From: Tetracentron sinense
Lineage: Eukaryota > Streptophyta > Magnoliopsida > Trochodendrales > Trochodendraceae
Length of the DNA: 64,000 nt
Reading direction: 5' to 3'
Assembly: GCA_015143295.1 (NCBI GenBank)
Contig: CM026570.1
Location: 7,526,047 to 7,590,046, forward strand
In this document: positions 44,901 through 57,654 of the stretch, in pieces
How the letters are laid out: every line of letters starts with the position of its first letter
Position numbering within the stretch: the stretch's first letter is position 1
Made by a program: the position numbers and the translations under genes
Notes under the pieces: model-generated
What the model saw: only the letters and a program-made list of their open reading frames with translations
Database searches by the model: none
Told to the model about the DNA's origin: nothing

Positions 44901-46699
44901 ATGAGATAAGATCAATAAATGGTTGGACACTCAACTTCCTGGTGTTCTTCATCTTTGTTTACAATTCCCACAAGGTGGGGTTTCACTAAATTGACTCAGT
45001 GATTCAGCAATCTCTTTGACAACTATAATCCTAACTGCTCACATTTTTTGCAGGGTGTTTGGCTGCACAGATATGTGGATCATTTACAAGATTAGAACTT
45101 TCCCCTGAATTTTAAAAACCCACCTTTCCCATAATCAAACGTTACAAACTGAGCAAGTAGCAGTTGGTTAAACAGGTAGCGAGTTGAAAGAGTTGACCCG
45201 GCTAATCTTACTGAGTTGAAATAATAAATCAAAAGCAAAAGTGCAAAAAACTAGACCAAGGACCACGGATAGAAGAAACAAAAACCAGACCGTGACGATT
45301 ACGATCAGACGGCTGAGATAATATGCCGCATATAATAAATGAATTCACACATCTCGAGGAAATTTCTACTGTAAATGGTATTCGCAGCTCCCAAAAATAA
45401 CTGTACCCATCATCAAAGGAAGCTTGCCTTTCTAACCCTCGAAGTACTCAAACACCACTAAAACCTCGGGAAAATAGCAACGGCAAATTTTATTTTCTTT
45501 TTATTAAAATATTATTATTTTACTATTTTTTAAAAAATATTTCAGAAATTTAACAAAGAGAAAGAAGAAAAAACAGAGTTTTTATCGGCGATTTTTCCGA
45601 TGGTTTGAAGGTACTCATTGGGTGTACACCAATGAAAACGGTATCTGCAATCAAAATATCAGAATATCTAATTTGAAATGTTAAAAAACACTCTCAGGCG
45701 TCTTGATGGACGCGAATCCCTTGTTTGAAGAACATAAGTGAAAATTCCGGATTTCAAGATACATGATAGGCTAAAATGGAAGCAATCTCAGATGGTTAGG
45801 ATACGCCTCTGAAGAAGAAGAAAAAAGATTTCCAAGATCGAAATATGCTCAGCTGCTTGATTCCGTGTTTGAAAAAGCAAAGAACAGAGAAAAAAATGAA
45901 TTTTTTTCTAAAGAACAGAGAGAAAAAGAAATACGTTCAGAGAACAGAGTTTTGTAGTTCTGATCAAAACCGAACCTTCTCATTTAATCGATTTTGCGTT
46001 AAAAAAACTTGAAAAACATAAAAAAATTTGTAATTGTCACACCAACGGTAGTTTCAAAGACAATCCTGCTCAAATATTCAATTCCGAGTTCAGAAAATCA
46101 AAATGAAAAATCAAAGAAAGAAAATAAATTTCTGAATCGATCAGAATTCCAAAGATCGAAATCTACTCACCTGTTTTTTCAAAAACCTTACGATCTGATG
46201 AATCATCAACTCTCGGTAAATCTTCTTCCACCACTTCGTTACTACCATCACCATCACTTTCCTTCAATTCATCCACAGTTGCTTCTTTCTCATCATGAGC
46301 CTCATCTTTAGCATCCGTACTATCTTCCTCCTCCTTCAACAAAACCGTAACTTCTTCACTCTTCTTCATCTTCTTCCCTGCAACTCGCCGGAGCTCCACC
46401 GCTACATCCGCAATCGAATAGTATTTCTGCATATGAAGGATCGGGATCCAGTTCAATCGCCTCCGATGAATCGCTCCGAACACCGATTCGTACTCCGATC
46501 CATTGTCACCGATTCCATCCAACTGAGTCAGGTGATTACAGAGCGCGTCGATGATCGCATTCGCCGCAGCAAATTCTCCTCTGAACCAAGCGATAATGGC
46601 GTCTTTCGCAAACGTCTCCGGTATCGGAGATTGCATCGCTATTCCCGATCCCATCGGAGCTCGATCGGACGGTGGTGAAGGCACGGCCGCCGGCGGCAT
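41942..46699 (-). CDS. ALKBH10B-like: ALKBH10-type 2OG-Fe(II) RNA demethylase, 7 exons, 535 aa
   Basis: Exons on the minus strand: 46699-46171, 44714-44584, 44448-44331, 44043-43927, 43775-43660, 43505-43351 and 42383-41942 (stop TGA). They total 1608 nt, all in phase. The N-terminal part has ETFAKDAIIAWFRGEFAAAN and HRRRLNWIPILHMQKY, then an acidic linker. ENIQICSNHAECEARRAHIK follows. The catalytic core has VNVVKGLKLYEDIF, NKRELIQLGVPIFG, KPNSCIINFFDE, PPHLDQPISTL (Fe ligands H349 and D351) and RGNSADMARHVMCP (third ligand H404), with RVSITFF providing the 2-oxoglutarate Arg (R413). A Pro-rich tail closes the protein. In Arabidopsis this family removes m6A from mRNA and affects flowering; the same activity here is inferred. 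Intron 2 must use a GC donor (ATG then GCGAGT); reading on to the next GT brings a stop after the junction. Confidence 0.95.
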
Positions 46700-48230
46700 A
46701 ACAGAGTTTTGAGATTTTTTTCTTCTCTCTCTGCGTTCAAACCGTGGACAAATATCGTATCGTAACGGACCTTCTTTATCGGCCGATTAGTTTCCGATTT
46801 ATCGGTTTTTTGTTGAATGAGATAGAAGGGATGAAAGCGAGGGACTTTGTCTTTCAGGGCTTTGGTTGTTTTATAGGTGTTTGGATGTCCGTACGAGAGG
46901 GGACCGGTGGTGACGTGTCGAGAGCAAATTGTATGACATGGCAGAACAGCGTGGAGGTTTGTTGGCTTGGAAATACAGATGGAGGGGTGTTTGACGGAAA
47001 GACGAAGGATTAAATTACGTAAATGTCCTTGGATTGTCAAGTAGGTAGTTAGATTTTTATTAGATCTCTTGCACGTGGGGGGTTTTGAGTCTCTAACTGG
47101 CGGAGAGTTCAAGCAAAATCGACAAAACGTGTGATTAGACGGGGTTAATATATTGTGTTATAAAGTGGAAGTAATATCTATCATCCTCATTGTGCATCTT
47201 TCTCATTCTCAGCATATGGCCCACCATGACATTGAATAAATCAAGACCGTTCAATGAGATTGAGGAGATCATTGAACTTACTTTCTGATCTTCTAATAAA
47301 ACTACGGTCAGAAATATCAACGATTGCAAGAGAATGGCACCGACTGAACGGCCCCGATTAATGAGTCTGGATGGAGTATCATACTCAATACTCCTTGGTA
47401 GAACGACTCCTAGATTGTGTGGTACATGTCACATGCCAATGACAGCAGGGTTTTTGATGATAGTGCCTGAATAAAATATTGCCTTGCTTTCCACGTTGCT
47501 CACGAAGCAAGTAGGTTGTGGACCCCACTTACACCTTCTGATGTAAATGATTCAAGATCAGACGGTTGTTAACGCGTAATCATCATATCAATTAAATGTT
47601 AGGTACTGGGCATCTCGTAGGTAGGCCTAGGTCCATTTAGCTGGCTAAAATGGAAAAAGAAGGGGAGAGATTATGGAGTAAATAGAAGGGTACTGTCGTC
47701 ATTGTGGCATTGTCGTGTTGGCATACTGCTATGGATTACGTGGACGATACATAGGATGCCATGTGGGTGGTCCCCACAAGGGAGGCCTATAATCATCGCC
47801 AATGTTCGTTGGTGGCGGGGCCCACAAAGGGGCTCTATTGTTGGTTTGTAGACGAGGGAAGGTGTGTGGGGCCCAGTAGAGGACGTGGGGTAGTTGTTGC
47901 GCACTGCGCACATGCCCGACGATGCTCTTCCCACCACCAAAAAGAAACGCCAGGAACGACAGATGAGCCGGCTAATACCTTTATCTCTCTCTCTCAGCTC
48001 GGCTTTGGCTCCAAAACATGCCTTTTAAAGGCAAGCCTCCAACTAACACACAAGCAAAAGTGGGTTTAAAAGATCTTTGCTGTCTTATTCCCTGAATTTG
48101 CACAAAAGTAAAGATGTTTATTTAATTTTGCAAATTAGGAAAGAACCATAGATTTGTGTGCCTTAAGAGCCAACTAGGGTTCTTTAAAAAAAACAAGAGC
48201 CAGCTAAGGGATTTGATTATTGTTAGGGTC
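46700..48230. other. 5' flank of the ALKBH10-type gene, nothing further recognised
   Basis: The sequence contains the presumed 5' UTR and promoter of the minus-strand ALKBH10-type gene. A GC-richer stretch at about 47760-47950 creates overlapping frames on both strands, none with a recognisable domain. No other feature was seen. Confidence 0.4.
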
Positions 48231-48233
48231 TTA

Positions 48234-48817
48234 GGGAGCGTTTGGTTGCCATCTATAATTGCATTTTAAAGCGTTAAAGTAAAATGTAGTATGCTTGACA
48301 TTATTCCCCCTTCCCCCCTTTTGTGTGTTTGGGTATGAAAAAATGATCCTACACCCAATGGCAAACCCCAATTAGTTTGATTATTATTCTCTCCTAATTA
48401 CTAAGTGAGCATATCAACTGCGATACTCATTTCAAGAGATTTGATTCATGATCGCTTCCATGTGATGAATAAAATTATATCGTCCGAGTGACAAGGTAAG
48501 TATGAACTATCATTGTTATTGTACTTGGTAATAGGAATCTTCTTGGATATTCTCTTAGATTTTTAAAGGCAGAGCATCAACTACCATATTAGCTTCCCTT
48601 AGTGCAGATTTATTACAATCCTATTTAGTGCACTATCCTCAATGCAATCGCTCTGTAGTTGCGTTTGATGCTTAAAGCGCAAAAAACTCATCTATACCTT
48701 TTTTTAACCTATTTTTCGGCTTTAAGTGTCAGATTCTCTCTCAAACCTCCACTTAACAAGAGTTCATTTCTTAAAAAGTAATACAATTTCGACTCTTGCA
48801 TACAACCAAACACCCCC
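48234..48817. mobile_element. PIF/Harbinger-type MITE, TTA duplication
   Basis: The left end GGGAGCGTTTGGTTGCC pairs with the right end ATACAACCAAACACCCCC. TTA flanks both ends (48231-48233 and 48818-48820). It is 584 bp with no coding content. The ends and 3-bp duplication fit PIF/Harbinger-derived elements. Confidence 0.75.
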
Positions 48818-49220
48818 TTAATATTGAATGTTCCTTAAAACTTTCTTTATGACTTTGCAAATAGGAAGACATCTTTTACAAAGTGGAAAGATGACAAAGC
48901 CACCTTCTTGGAGAACTTCCTTGATTAACTTGCCTTTCTAGACATTTGACAAGATGACCCAATATAGAGAGAGCTCATGCCTTTTCTTGACCTAGTTGGT
49001 ATGGAGCAAGCCAAGCTTGACTCCAATTATGCCCCATCTTGCAAAAGCCTGATTCCCTTCTACTTTCCCTTTTTAGCCAAAAGTCAAGGTTGCACATGAA
49101 ACCATATTAAAAGCCTCACATACTATCTCAAAGTCTCACACCCAGCTTTAGCCCCCCACCTCCCAAAATAGATAAAAAAAATTAAATAATGATAAATAAT
49201 AATAATAATAATAATAATAA

Positions 49221-50161
49221 TCTATACTCTATACTACAGAAATAGGATGCCTAGGTGGCATCCTCTTTGGTCTCCATTTTAAGATTTGTGATGTCACATC
49301 ATTATATAGTGGGAGTCATAAATATCCTCTCTTAACTTCTCATTTTCTCTCCTCATTATTAACTTTCTCTCATGCCCCACCAGATTCTTCTACTCAACAA
49401 AGACCTCCTCTTTCTTCCCAAGTCCCAACTCCACTTAAGTGCGACTCATAAATACTCTCTCTTAATTATCCACTTTATACCTTTTTTTTAAATATTAAAA
49501 AGAGAATTAATATTTTTTCTAAAAACCAAGGATGGTTGGATGAATCCTAGGAGTGGGTGGATCTAAACCATAGTTAAGGGGTTTCAAAAGAGACATGTGG
49601 CGACCTCAGGGGTGATAACCGGATTTGTCAAATCTGGTTATCACTGTAGAGGATTTGGTCTCTTGATATTTTTGTTTTATGGTTTATATCAACTGAATTT
49701 CATAGAAGATGAGAAACCTTACAATTTTAGAATTATACTTTATCAATTTTGATTATTAAAAAAATCAAAATTTTCATTTAGTTTTTCCTTGTAGACTACT
49801 TTCCTAAATTTGCACTATTCTCTTACAAAGTTTATTTACTTTTTAATTAAATGATTTTGGGTGTGCTTGATGTTTTGATTTTAAGGTTTTTATACCAACT
49901 AAAGTTTCAGATTTTATATTTTAATTACAATTTTTTTCTAATTTTTTCTTATTTTCGCAATTGGTTGGAAGATTACATTGAATACATATAGAGTTCATGA
50001 TTCACCGGTTAATGTATTTTTTGTTTCATATTTCATTAGTTGTGACGATTTTCCTTCCTTATCTTGTACACGCATACGAGCACACATATCTTAAAATATA
50101 TGAACATGCATGTCTATCTCATTCTACTTTGTGCCCGTGCATTGCAAGGGGGTTTTGCTTG
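49221..50161 (+). mobile_element. Probable non-autonomous Helitron inserted in an (AAT)n tract
   Basis: The element begins TCTATACTCTATACTACAG directly after AATAATAATAA. It ends GGTTTTGCTTG directly before TAATAATAATAATAA, so both flanks are halves of one AAT microsatellite cut between A and T. A GC-rich stem (CCCGTGCAT-TGCAAGGG, imperfect) lies near the 3' end. The terminal CTTG is one base off the CTRR consensus. Inside is half of a GGTTAAGATT-type MITE at about 49480-49650. Confidence 0.6.
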
Positions 50162-50329
50162 TAATAATAATAATAATAAATCGCGCACCATGAAAATGTC
50201 AAATTGCTTCACACAAACATTTAAGAAAGCATTTACTAATTATAGATCTACTATGATAATCACAATTTCTATATGGAATATGCTTTGGTTTTCACATGCT
50301 CCCCCTTTTGTGAATTTGTACGGTTGAGA

Positions 50330-51950
50330 ATCATGGAACTATTCCTGCGAATATTTTCTGGACCGTTCAAAACTAGTTGATGATATTCGGAAGTTTTGCT
50401 TTTAGGAAAAAGCATCAGATATGCTTAAGAGGCCATGTGGGCCTGTATCATGTGTGAAGGACAATCCGCCTCTATTTATTCTACTAAATTCCGCTAATTG
50501 TAGATAATTATAAATTCATTTTTTAGAATTTTAATTATTATTTCTGTTAAATTTAGAAAGTTATAACTAACATTGCTGCCTTTTGTTTGAGAGGTAGAGT
50601 CCTAGTTGGAATTGGTTACTGACTGTAAAGGGGTGATGTAGACAAGTTTTGGAATTGTGGGTATGAATGGTTCTTCATTTATTTATTTGGATACAAGTTT
50701 CTATCAATGGAAGGTGATTGTACTGATTCAGGAGAGATCTTAGTTTAATTTCCCTTTTGACTCTTCTGGAACAAACTAGTAATGGATCCAAATGTCCCGC
50801 TGCCGCTATCTACACTGTCCATTCTACATCGATGAAATGTGATAATTCATCGATGTATGTCATACGAACGGGGGAGATCGATTTGGAAACTTGACAAAGA
50901 AAGGCTTAAGACTAAAACCAATCCATGATTAATGCAGCTTCCCCAGTGAAAAAATGGGATTCCTAGTTCAAGGAACCATTGACTTGAACAATTTTAAACG
51001 ATTAAGCATGATTAGTGACGAGCTTGGAATTAGGTAGCAACGACATACCCTAGTTCAAAAATCGAAATTGCGAAATTGGTTTGTTTGTTTAATCAATGTC
51101 GATACAATATGGCGGAAAGACGATTGCGTTCTGCTAAAAAAAAAGGGGTCACCCCAACAGGATAACAATACTATATCAGAGTTCAACTCTAATTATGTCA
51201 GCCAGAAGTATGACTATAAGAAGTTATATTTTATATATACAAGGACCTCCATGAAACAAATATTCCTAAATATGAGCTTTTTAACTGCTGCAGCTCTAAG
51301 ATATGGATACTAAGACAGGATTGAACTAGTATGCATCGCTCATTTTAGATAAAATTCGGCGCGGTCATCTCGAATTACCTGAAAAAAATTGTAATAATCA
51401 ATATCTGGCTTTTTGCTTTTTACATTGAGAGGTAATGGTGGTTGTTACGTTTTGAAGATCATTACAACTAACACTAATGGCGGTTTGTGAAGTTAATGGA
51501 GTCAGTGTTTGTGTCTTCATTCCATGAACTGGGGGTTTAGAACTAATGATCTTCACCTGCTTGCTGACCTACCTACCACTTACCTTGGATTATATATCTG
51601 CAGAGCCCATATTGGCTTTCTTTTGGGGCGTGACATACCAACTTGTCTATTTTTTGGGTCAAACTAACCATGTTTGGATGCAAGGATTGATTGACCCTTT
51701 CAGGTAAAGGTGATCTTTTTTTATCCTTGCTGCCAAACAGGATGCTAAAGGTCTTGTACAGGCCAGACAAGGACGGATCATCCAAGGGAGAGGGTGACCT
51801 GCGAATCTTCTCCATTGATAGATCCTAAAGCAAGGAGGACCTCTTTCTGGAGGCACCAACTTTTTGCCAAAGAACACACCATGTGCTTGCATGTCCCAGT
51901 GGTAGTTTGGTTTTGGGATTGAGTCTTGAGGGGTGCTATGGTTGTAAAAT
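50330..51950. other. Intergenic, nothing recognised
   Basis: Short overlapping frames at 51573-52050 (minus) are uninterrupted but without any domain I recognise. No repeats with clear ends were seen. Confidence 0.35.
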
Positions 51951-51959
51951 AAAACAAAT

Positions 51960-52520
51960 AAATTCCATTGATATTACTGGGTGTAGCTTGGGGGGTGAGA
52001 GAGGCTTTAGCCTCTCCCCCAACTTTTGAGCTAGCCCTACTCTCAATCAACCCATACTCTCACCATCTACCAACCACTTGTCCACTTCTTTGGCAAGAGA
52101 ATGCTTTAATCATTGCATATGTGGTTGGTGCCTTGGTGGAGGATAAGAGTAGGGTTTTACTGATAGTAGGACTAGCACTCATCAATTTAAGAAGGCATAG
52201 GCATGGTGCAGTTGCCCCCTGAACTTCAGGGAAAAAAATCTAAGATTTATAGTATATTACTTAATTTAAGAGAGCATAGTCATGGCAAGGGGAGCAACTG
52301 CTCCTTTAACTTTAAATTTTTTTTTTTTTTTTTTTTACAAATAAACAGACGAGACGACCCATGAACTAAACCCTCAAAAAGAAAAATTAGGAGCTACGCC
52401 CCTAACCCCACACCCCCTAGACCAAAAATATCTTCTAGCTACCAAAATCATTTTTCACAAACCCATCAATAATAACTACAACCATTATTATCTTAGCTCC
52501 GTCCTAACATCTACCATCTC
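51960..52520. mobile_element. Old TE remnant related to the 15.7-17.4 kb cluster
   Basis: The sequence carries GCTTTAGCCTCTCCCCCAAC, then AGAAGGCATAGGCATGG and TGCCCCCTGAACTTCAGG, matching in style the 'GGCATAGGCATGGGGCA' and 'CCCCTGAACTTTTG' words near 16.5-17.2 kb. A long T-run lies at 52318-52336. No coding domain. Confidence 0.4.
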
Positions 52521-52529
52521 CATGGTAGA

Positions 52530-53200
52530 ATCGAATGTTACTAACCTATAACATATATTAACATTACAGGAGAGTTGAGATTGTGGGCTGTGTGTGGTGT
52601 GCGTGAGTTTGTGTGATCATTTAGGTGGGGGCTAAGTCTAACTGTATGACTTGTACCCAAAAAGAAGTTTCTGCTAAAAAGCACACTGCCCTTGCCGTAA
52701 GGTGGCTGCACACAAGAAGTCAAAATGCAGCCATCAAAATCATGGGGAAAGGAATCCAGCTGCCAATCAACCATCCATATAAAGATACACCAAAATTTAG
52801 TTTGATTTTGACGCAGAGGATCTTGGAACGGCTGTAGCTGCAAAGAGCTTTGAGGAGGGACAGCAGGTTTGGTGCGCTTTGGTCCCTACCAACATTCTGG
52901 ACTTTTTAAAAAAGAAGATCGCTCAACTGATGGGCATTAGCTCCATGTTCAGGTGGGGTGCATGCTTGGGGTGAAGTAGCTCAACGGCTGTGAACTGTTT
53001 CTATGAACGTATAATAACCCGAACTCTAAAGGACCAATAATTTGTTGACACATGTACCGGGCCGGGTTAGGACCTCGATAGCTAAAGTGGGCAGGGTTTC
53101 AAGGTGATGAAACTCACATGGTTTCATGTGGGCACGAAGCCAAAAGAGAAATGATACCATACTCTAGAATTCCTTGCTCTCATGGTGAAGCAATATGTGT
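52530..53200. other. Intergenic, nothing recognised
   Basis: Two small open frames on opposite strands overlap here without any motif. Confidence 0.4.
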
Positions 53201-53205
53201 TGTTA

Positions 53206-53434
53206 GTTTAAATTAAGAGATTTAATCATGAACATCCGGTTGAGAGATAACTAGAGCAATCCAAAAATTACTTTATGACATGGGTAGTTTGGTAATTATA
53301 AATACTACATAAGTGTATTTTAGTTAACTAAAATTTTTCCTCTAATTCCCAAACTACCCCTCACAAGACATTTTTTGACTGCTCCGATATCTCTTCAACT
53401 AGAGTTTTTCATAGTTAATCTCTTAATTCATTAG
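53206..53434. mobile_element. Foldback MITE
   Basis: The left arm TTAAATTAAGAGATTTAATC, followed by GAGAGATAACTAGAGC, is complementary to the right arm GAGTTTTTCATAGTTAATCT and CTTAATTCATT. The centre is AT-rich, with CTAATTCCCAAACTACCCC. Confidence 0.65.
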
Positions 53435-53439
53435 AGTAG

Positions 53440-54540
53440 ATATGAGAGTAGGGTTAGCATTCCTAAGCTGAAATGGGTTGGGTTGGACCCATTGAGGAGG
53501 GGGCTTAGATGGAGAAGGCCCAAGTACCCTGGGACCTCAGTCACCCCACTCTTGAAGAGTGAGGAAAAAAATAGTAGGAAGGATTTTGAGTGGGGCCCAT
53601 ATTAAGCAATAACGATGAGACACCTGTCCCTTAACTCAAATATCTCACTATTTATTTTGTATTTTCTTACAGTACCTAGTTAAGGTGACAAATCTAGAGC
53701 CGATGTGGGCTAGGCACGTAAGAGCCAAGTGTCTTCCGCAGGGGCAGTTCTTCAGGTCCATGAGCTTTCTTTTCCCATAGGTTCATCCATTTTGGACACT
53801 TGGGTTGCTATTGGACATCACCTGAGATTGATGGATTGACACTAGCCTAATGGCACCTTTTTTTATTATTATTTTTTTATGATTGAATTTGGCACCTTCT
53901 CAATGAGTACTACTCTTATTATTGGGTACAAGACTAATTTTATGGGCCTTCTGATATTTTTCTTGGCCACTCACTTCAATCGTGGGTGCAAAATGACTGT
54001 AGTGGCTGACTCTTGGCTTATTGCAAGTTTGAAGGGGTTTTGACACTTTACGCTTTACACGTGTGCATCCTTTGGTGGACTTTACTCTTTAGTTCAAGGC
54101 AAAAGTTTAAACTTCATGGCCATAGAAGACCACATTACTTCCTTTGTGGATATGTAGAGATATTTTTATTTTTTGCTTTCGCTGTTTAAGAGTGTTAGTA
54201 TCTGTTCTAAAGGGTGGAGAAATTAATTGAACATGTGATGGTTATATACACACACCAAATGAGACAAGTATTGCTTTATTCCGTACATAATTTGATTTCA
54301 ACATACTCGTGTATTCAAGCGGCAATTGTAAGAGATGAATGTGGCTTCATGGAGATGATTCGCCATAAACCCGTCCATTGATCGGTTGTGGGGGCTATAT
54401 TTGTTGGCCCATTATGGGATTGTATATATCTTTTTTCTCTTGTTAGAGACAGTGACTAAGCATCATAGAGAGGCTATTATTCACCTCCTTGGATTTTGCT
54501 AGTCTCACTCTCCACCTACTACACTCTCCTTTTTGAGATA
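53440..54540. other. Intergenic, nothing recognised
   Basis: No coding frame above background, no transposon ends, no RNA gene recognised. Confidence 0.4.
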
Positions 54541-54550
54541 AAAAAGAAGG

Positions 54551-56031
54551 CGTTTTTGCATATCAGCTGATGTGTTCTAGCAGCTTTGCAAATACACTGT
54601 TATGGGTAACAGTTTTGCAAATTAACTCATGGTTTTGCAACTGTTAGACAAGCAACCTCAATCCTTAGTTTCCTTAAACATCTGCATGATATTATTAGAA
54701 AAATGACCATTATACCCTTATGATTTTTCATAATCTCATAAATCTTTAACTACCCTTGGGTTATGGTTAATAAGTTTTAACTCTTGTGATTAAGATTCAC
54801 ACTCTTACGGGATAAAACATCTAACCCTATTTTTTTTTTAAAAATTAACGTGTCATTTTTTAACTCCCTTTAAGATACACTAACCTTTAGAGTTAAAACA
54901 TCTAATCTTGGTTTTAAAAGAAAAAAATTAGCGTGTCCCCTTTGACTCCCCTTAACTGTGGTTAAGATTCATTAACCCTTAGGGTTAAAGCATCTAACCT
55001 TGATTTTTATAAAAAATAGAAAAAAAAAATGACATGTCACTTTTAACTGCCTTTAGATGTGGTTAAGATACATTAGATCCTTAGGGTTAAAACATCTAAC
55101 TTTGGTTTTTAGAAAAAAAATAAAATAACTTGTCCCTTTTTAACCTTCTTTAATTAAAGTTAAAGATCAACTAACTTAAAGCATCTAACCTTGGTTTTTA
55201 ACCTATCTTTCAACTCCTTTTAGCTATGGTGCTATGGTGAGGGTTTACTAACCCTTATAGAAGGGGACACGTTAATTATTATTTTTAAAATACCAAGAAT
55301 AGATGCTTTAACCCGAATGATTAGTTGATCTTAATCACAATTAAAGGGAGTTAAAATAGGACACCTTAAATTTTTAATTTTTTAAAATCAAGGTTAGATG
55401 CTTTAGTCTTAAGGGTTAGTGAACTTTAATCACGGTTAAAAGGAGTTAACAGACACGTTAATTTTTTTTTTCTTTCTAAGAACCAAAGTCAGATGTTTTA
55501 ACCCTAAGGGTGAGTGAATCTTAACCACAGTTAAAGGGAGTTATTAATTTTTTCTAATTTTTTTATAATAGTCAAGGTTAGATGTTTTAACCCTATGGGT
55601 TAATGAATCTTAACCGCAGTTAAATGAGTTCAAATGGGACATGTTAATTTTTTTTTTCTTTTAAAACCAAGGTTAGATGCTTTAACTGTAAGAGTTAGTG
55701 TATCTTAACCTAAGTTAAAGGGAGTTAAAATGGGACACATTTTTCTTTTTTAAGAACCAGGGTTAGATGCTTTATCCTGTAAGGGTGTGAATCTTAATCA
55801 CAAGGGTTAAAACTTATTAACCATAGTTCAAAGATAGTTAAAGATTTGTGAGATTATGAAATATCATAAAGGCATAATAGTCATTTTTATATCAATAACA
55901 TACAGATGTTTAAGGAAACTAAGGATTGAGGTTGGTTGCAAAAATCATGAGTTAATTTGCAAAACTGTTACTCATAACAGTGTATTTGCAAGGCTTATAG
56001 AACAAAGCAGTTGATGTGCAAAAAGCCCCCC
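54551..56031. mobile_element. Giant inverted repeat (about 1.48 kb), Mutator-like
   Basis: The two halves, each about 0.7 kb, are inverted copies of one another almost end to end. Outer parts TTTGCAAATACACTGTTATG and CATAACAGTGTATTTGCAA mirror exactly. AGTTTCCTTAAACATCTG mirrors CAGATGTTTAAGGAAACT. The inner parts are serial copies of TTAAGATTCATTAACCC-type units facing the opposite way in the right half. Flanks AAAAGAAGG and AAAAGAATG (56032-56040) could be a 9-bp target duplication with one change. Confidence 0.75.
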
Positions 56032-56211
56032 AAAAGAATGATTTTGTGCAAAGCCTACAAGAATTTGACACAAATCCTTATCTATTTTGGCTGAGAATGG
56101 GTGAGTGCAAGGGGCGACAAAAACTAGCATAGAACTCGCCAGGTTGGCTTACTAAGTCTAAGTCACTATCTTACGAAAACTGAGTCCGGCCTAGCCATGT
56201 TTTATAGAGAT

Positions 56212-56362
56212 AGGATCACAGCGAATTGCAATTGAATTCAAGAGAATTCAATTGCGACAGATGTTGATTGGAAAATTCAAATTTTGAATTTTTTCTCTTC
56301 CAATCAACATCTGTCTGTCACGTATGCAATTGGTTGGCAATTGGTTGTGATCATATCTCTGT
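56212..56362. mobile_element. Foldback MITE related to the 4444 element
   Basis: GATCACAGCGAATTGCAATT and CAATTGGTTGTGATC form the ends. Inner arms CAGATGTTGATTGGAA and TTCCAATCAACATCTG are perfect complements. It is about 150 bp. Confidence 0.8.
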
Positions 56363-56730
56363 TTTATATGAATAGTTCAAGTCATTCAAGTGTTTGAAAC
56401 GACTCTTAATTGCCAAAGTCGCTAGTTAACACACATTAATGTTCAACGAATGTGCTTCTTTTTCTTGCACGTGCAGAGAATTAGCCCACAATGTGAAGAA
56501 TGATATTTTCAAACTTGTAAAGTCATATATTAAGCTAAAAATATTAACATATTCATAGAATGAATGCAGGTAAGATGAAAATATCTTAGATGAATAAGTT
56601 AGGGCTAGAAAAGGCAATGATATATATATATAAACTCATTCGGATGACACTAATAAGTGATATAAGAGAGTCGATTAAGATGATTTAGACACATGTTCCA
56701 ACAAACGAATGACTAAACATAAATCTTAGG

Positions 56731-57425
56731 ATTTTGCTACCCCCGGGGGTGGGCCACCCCCAAATTTATGTTTTAGTTTGAAATAGAGGCCCCTCAATTT
56801 TTTTTTTAGTATACTTGGTCCCCCCAAATTTTGTCTTACCCCCCTAATTTTTTTGTCATATATAGTGAGCCCTCCAATAGAGTCCGGTTATGCCCTTTAG
56901 GTCGCCACATGTCCCTATTGACACCTTTTAACTATATTTAAAATTCACCCACTCTTAGGGTTCACCTACTTATCATTGGTTTTTAGAAAAAAAATATTAA
57001 ACTTTTTTTAACCTTAGGAGTTAATGAATTTTAACTTGGGTTTGAAAAAATATTTGATATATTTTTAAAAAAATTAAGGATTGGTGGGTGAATCTTAACC
57101 ACAGTTAAGGGGTATTAATAGAGACACGTGGCGACCGAAAGGACATCACCGGGAAATTTTTTTTATCTGGGGCTACGCCCCGAACCCCCAAGGTCCATAC
57201 CTTGAAATCTATTACCCTATGCTTGGTTGTCAAGAAAATAAGTAAAAACATGAAAAAGAAAAGAAAATTAGACAAAACACAACTAAAAATTGTATTAAAA
57301 ATCCAATTTTTCTTTTCTTTTCCATGTTTTTATCAATTTTCTTGGCAACCAAACATAGCATTATAGTGTTTTTTATACATGTATTTCGGGCCTCCCAATG
57401 AAAAATTTCTGGCTCTGCCCTTGCT
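56731..57425. mobile_element. TE remnant with embedded foldback MITE
   Basis: C-rich segments at 56740-56870 (CTACCCCCGGGGGTGGGCC, then 'GGCCCCCC...AAATTTTG') and GGCTCTGCCCTTGC at 57411 are typical ends of dispersed plant elements. A GGTTAAGATT-type MITE is embedded at about 56880-57150. Confidence 0.45.
57214..57364. mobile_element. MITE, about 150 bp, intact copy of the family at 19150
   Basis: The arms CTATGCTTGGTTGTCAAGAA and TTCTTGGCAACCAAACATAG, then AAAACATGAAAAAGAAAAG and CTTTTCTTTTCCATGTTTTT, are inverted copies. The middle ACAAAACACAACTAAAAATT also occurs in the 19.5 kb copy, which carries a LINE fragment. Confidence 0.75.
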
Positions 57426-57654
57426 AGTCACAAGAGTCTTCCACAAACGCAACTTGGTGGCTACAAATGTCACAAATTCTCTGTTTTTTTAATGTGTTAA
57501 AATATCAAACATGTCCACGAGATATGCCTTACCTTGCGTCTGTGGAAACTTTTTGTATAAATGCGACTGGGGATAGCATTCCTCTAAATCTTATTTTGAC
57601 CCGGGATAGGTAGTGATGATTTATGATTATGATGGTCAATAGCTGATGCAAACA

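Noticed and set aside
46295-46678. 127-codon plus-strand frame over ALKBH10 exon 1
   Set aside because: Antisense shadow; the minus strand carries the conserved N terminus and matching splice sites.
47671-48069. Overlapping 89- to 102-codon frames on both strands
   Set aside because: No similarity to known domains and a tandem of frames on both strands, typical of a GC-richer patch.
51573-52050. Overlapping minus-strand frames of 77-90 codons
   Set aside because: No start context or recognisable domain; three frames overlap, as expected by chance in moderately GC-rich DNA.
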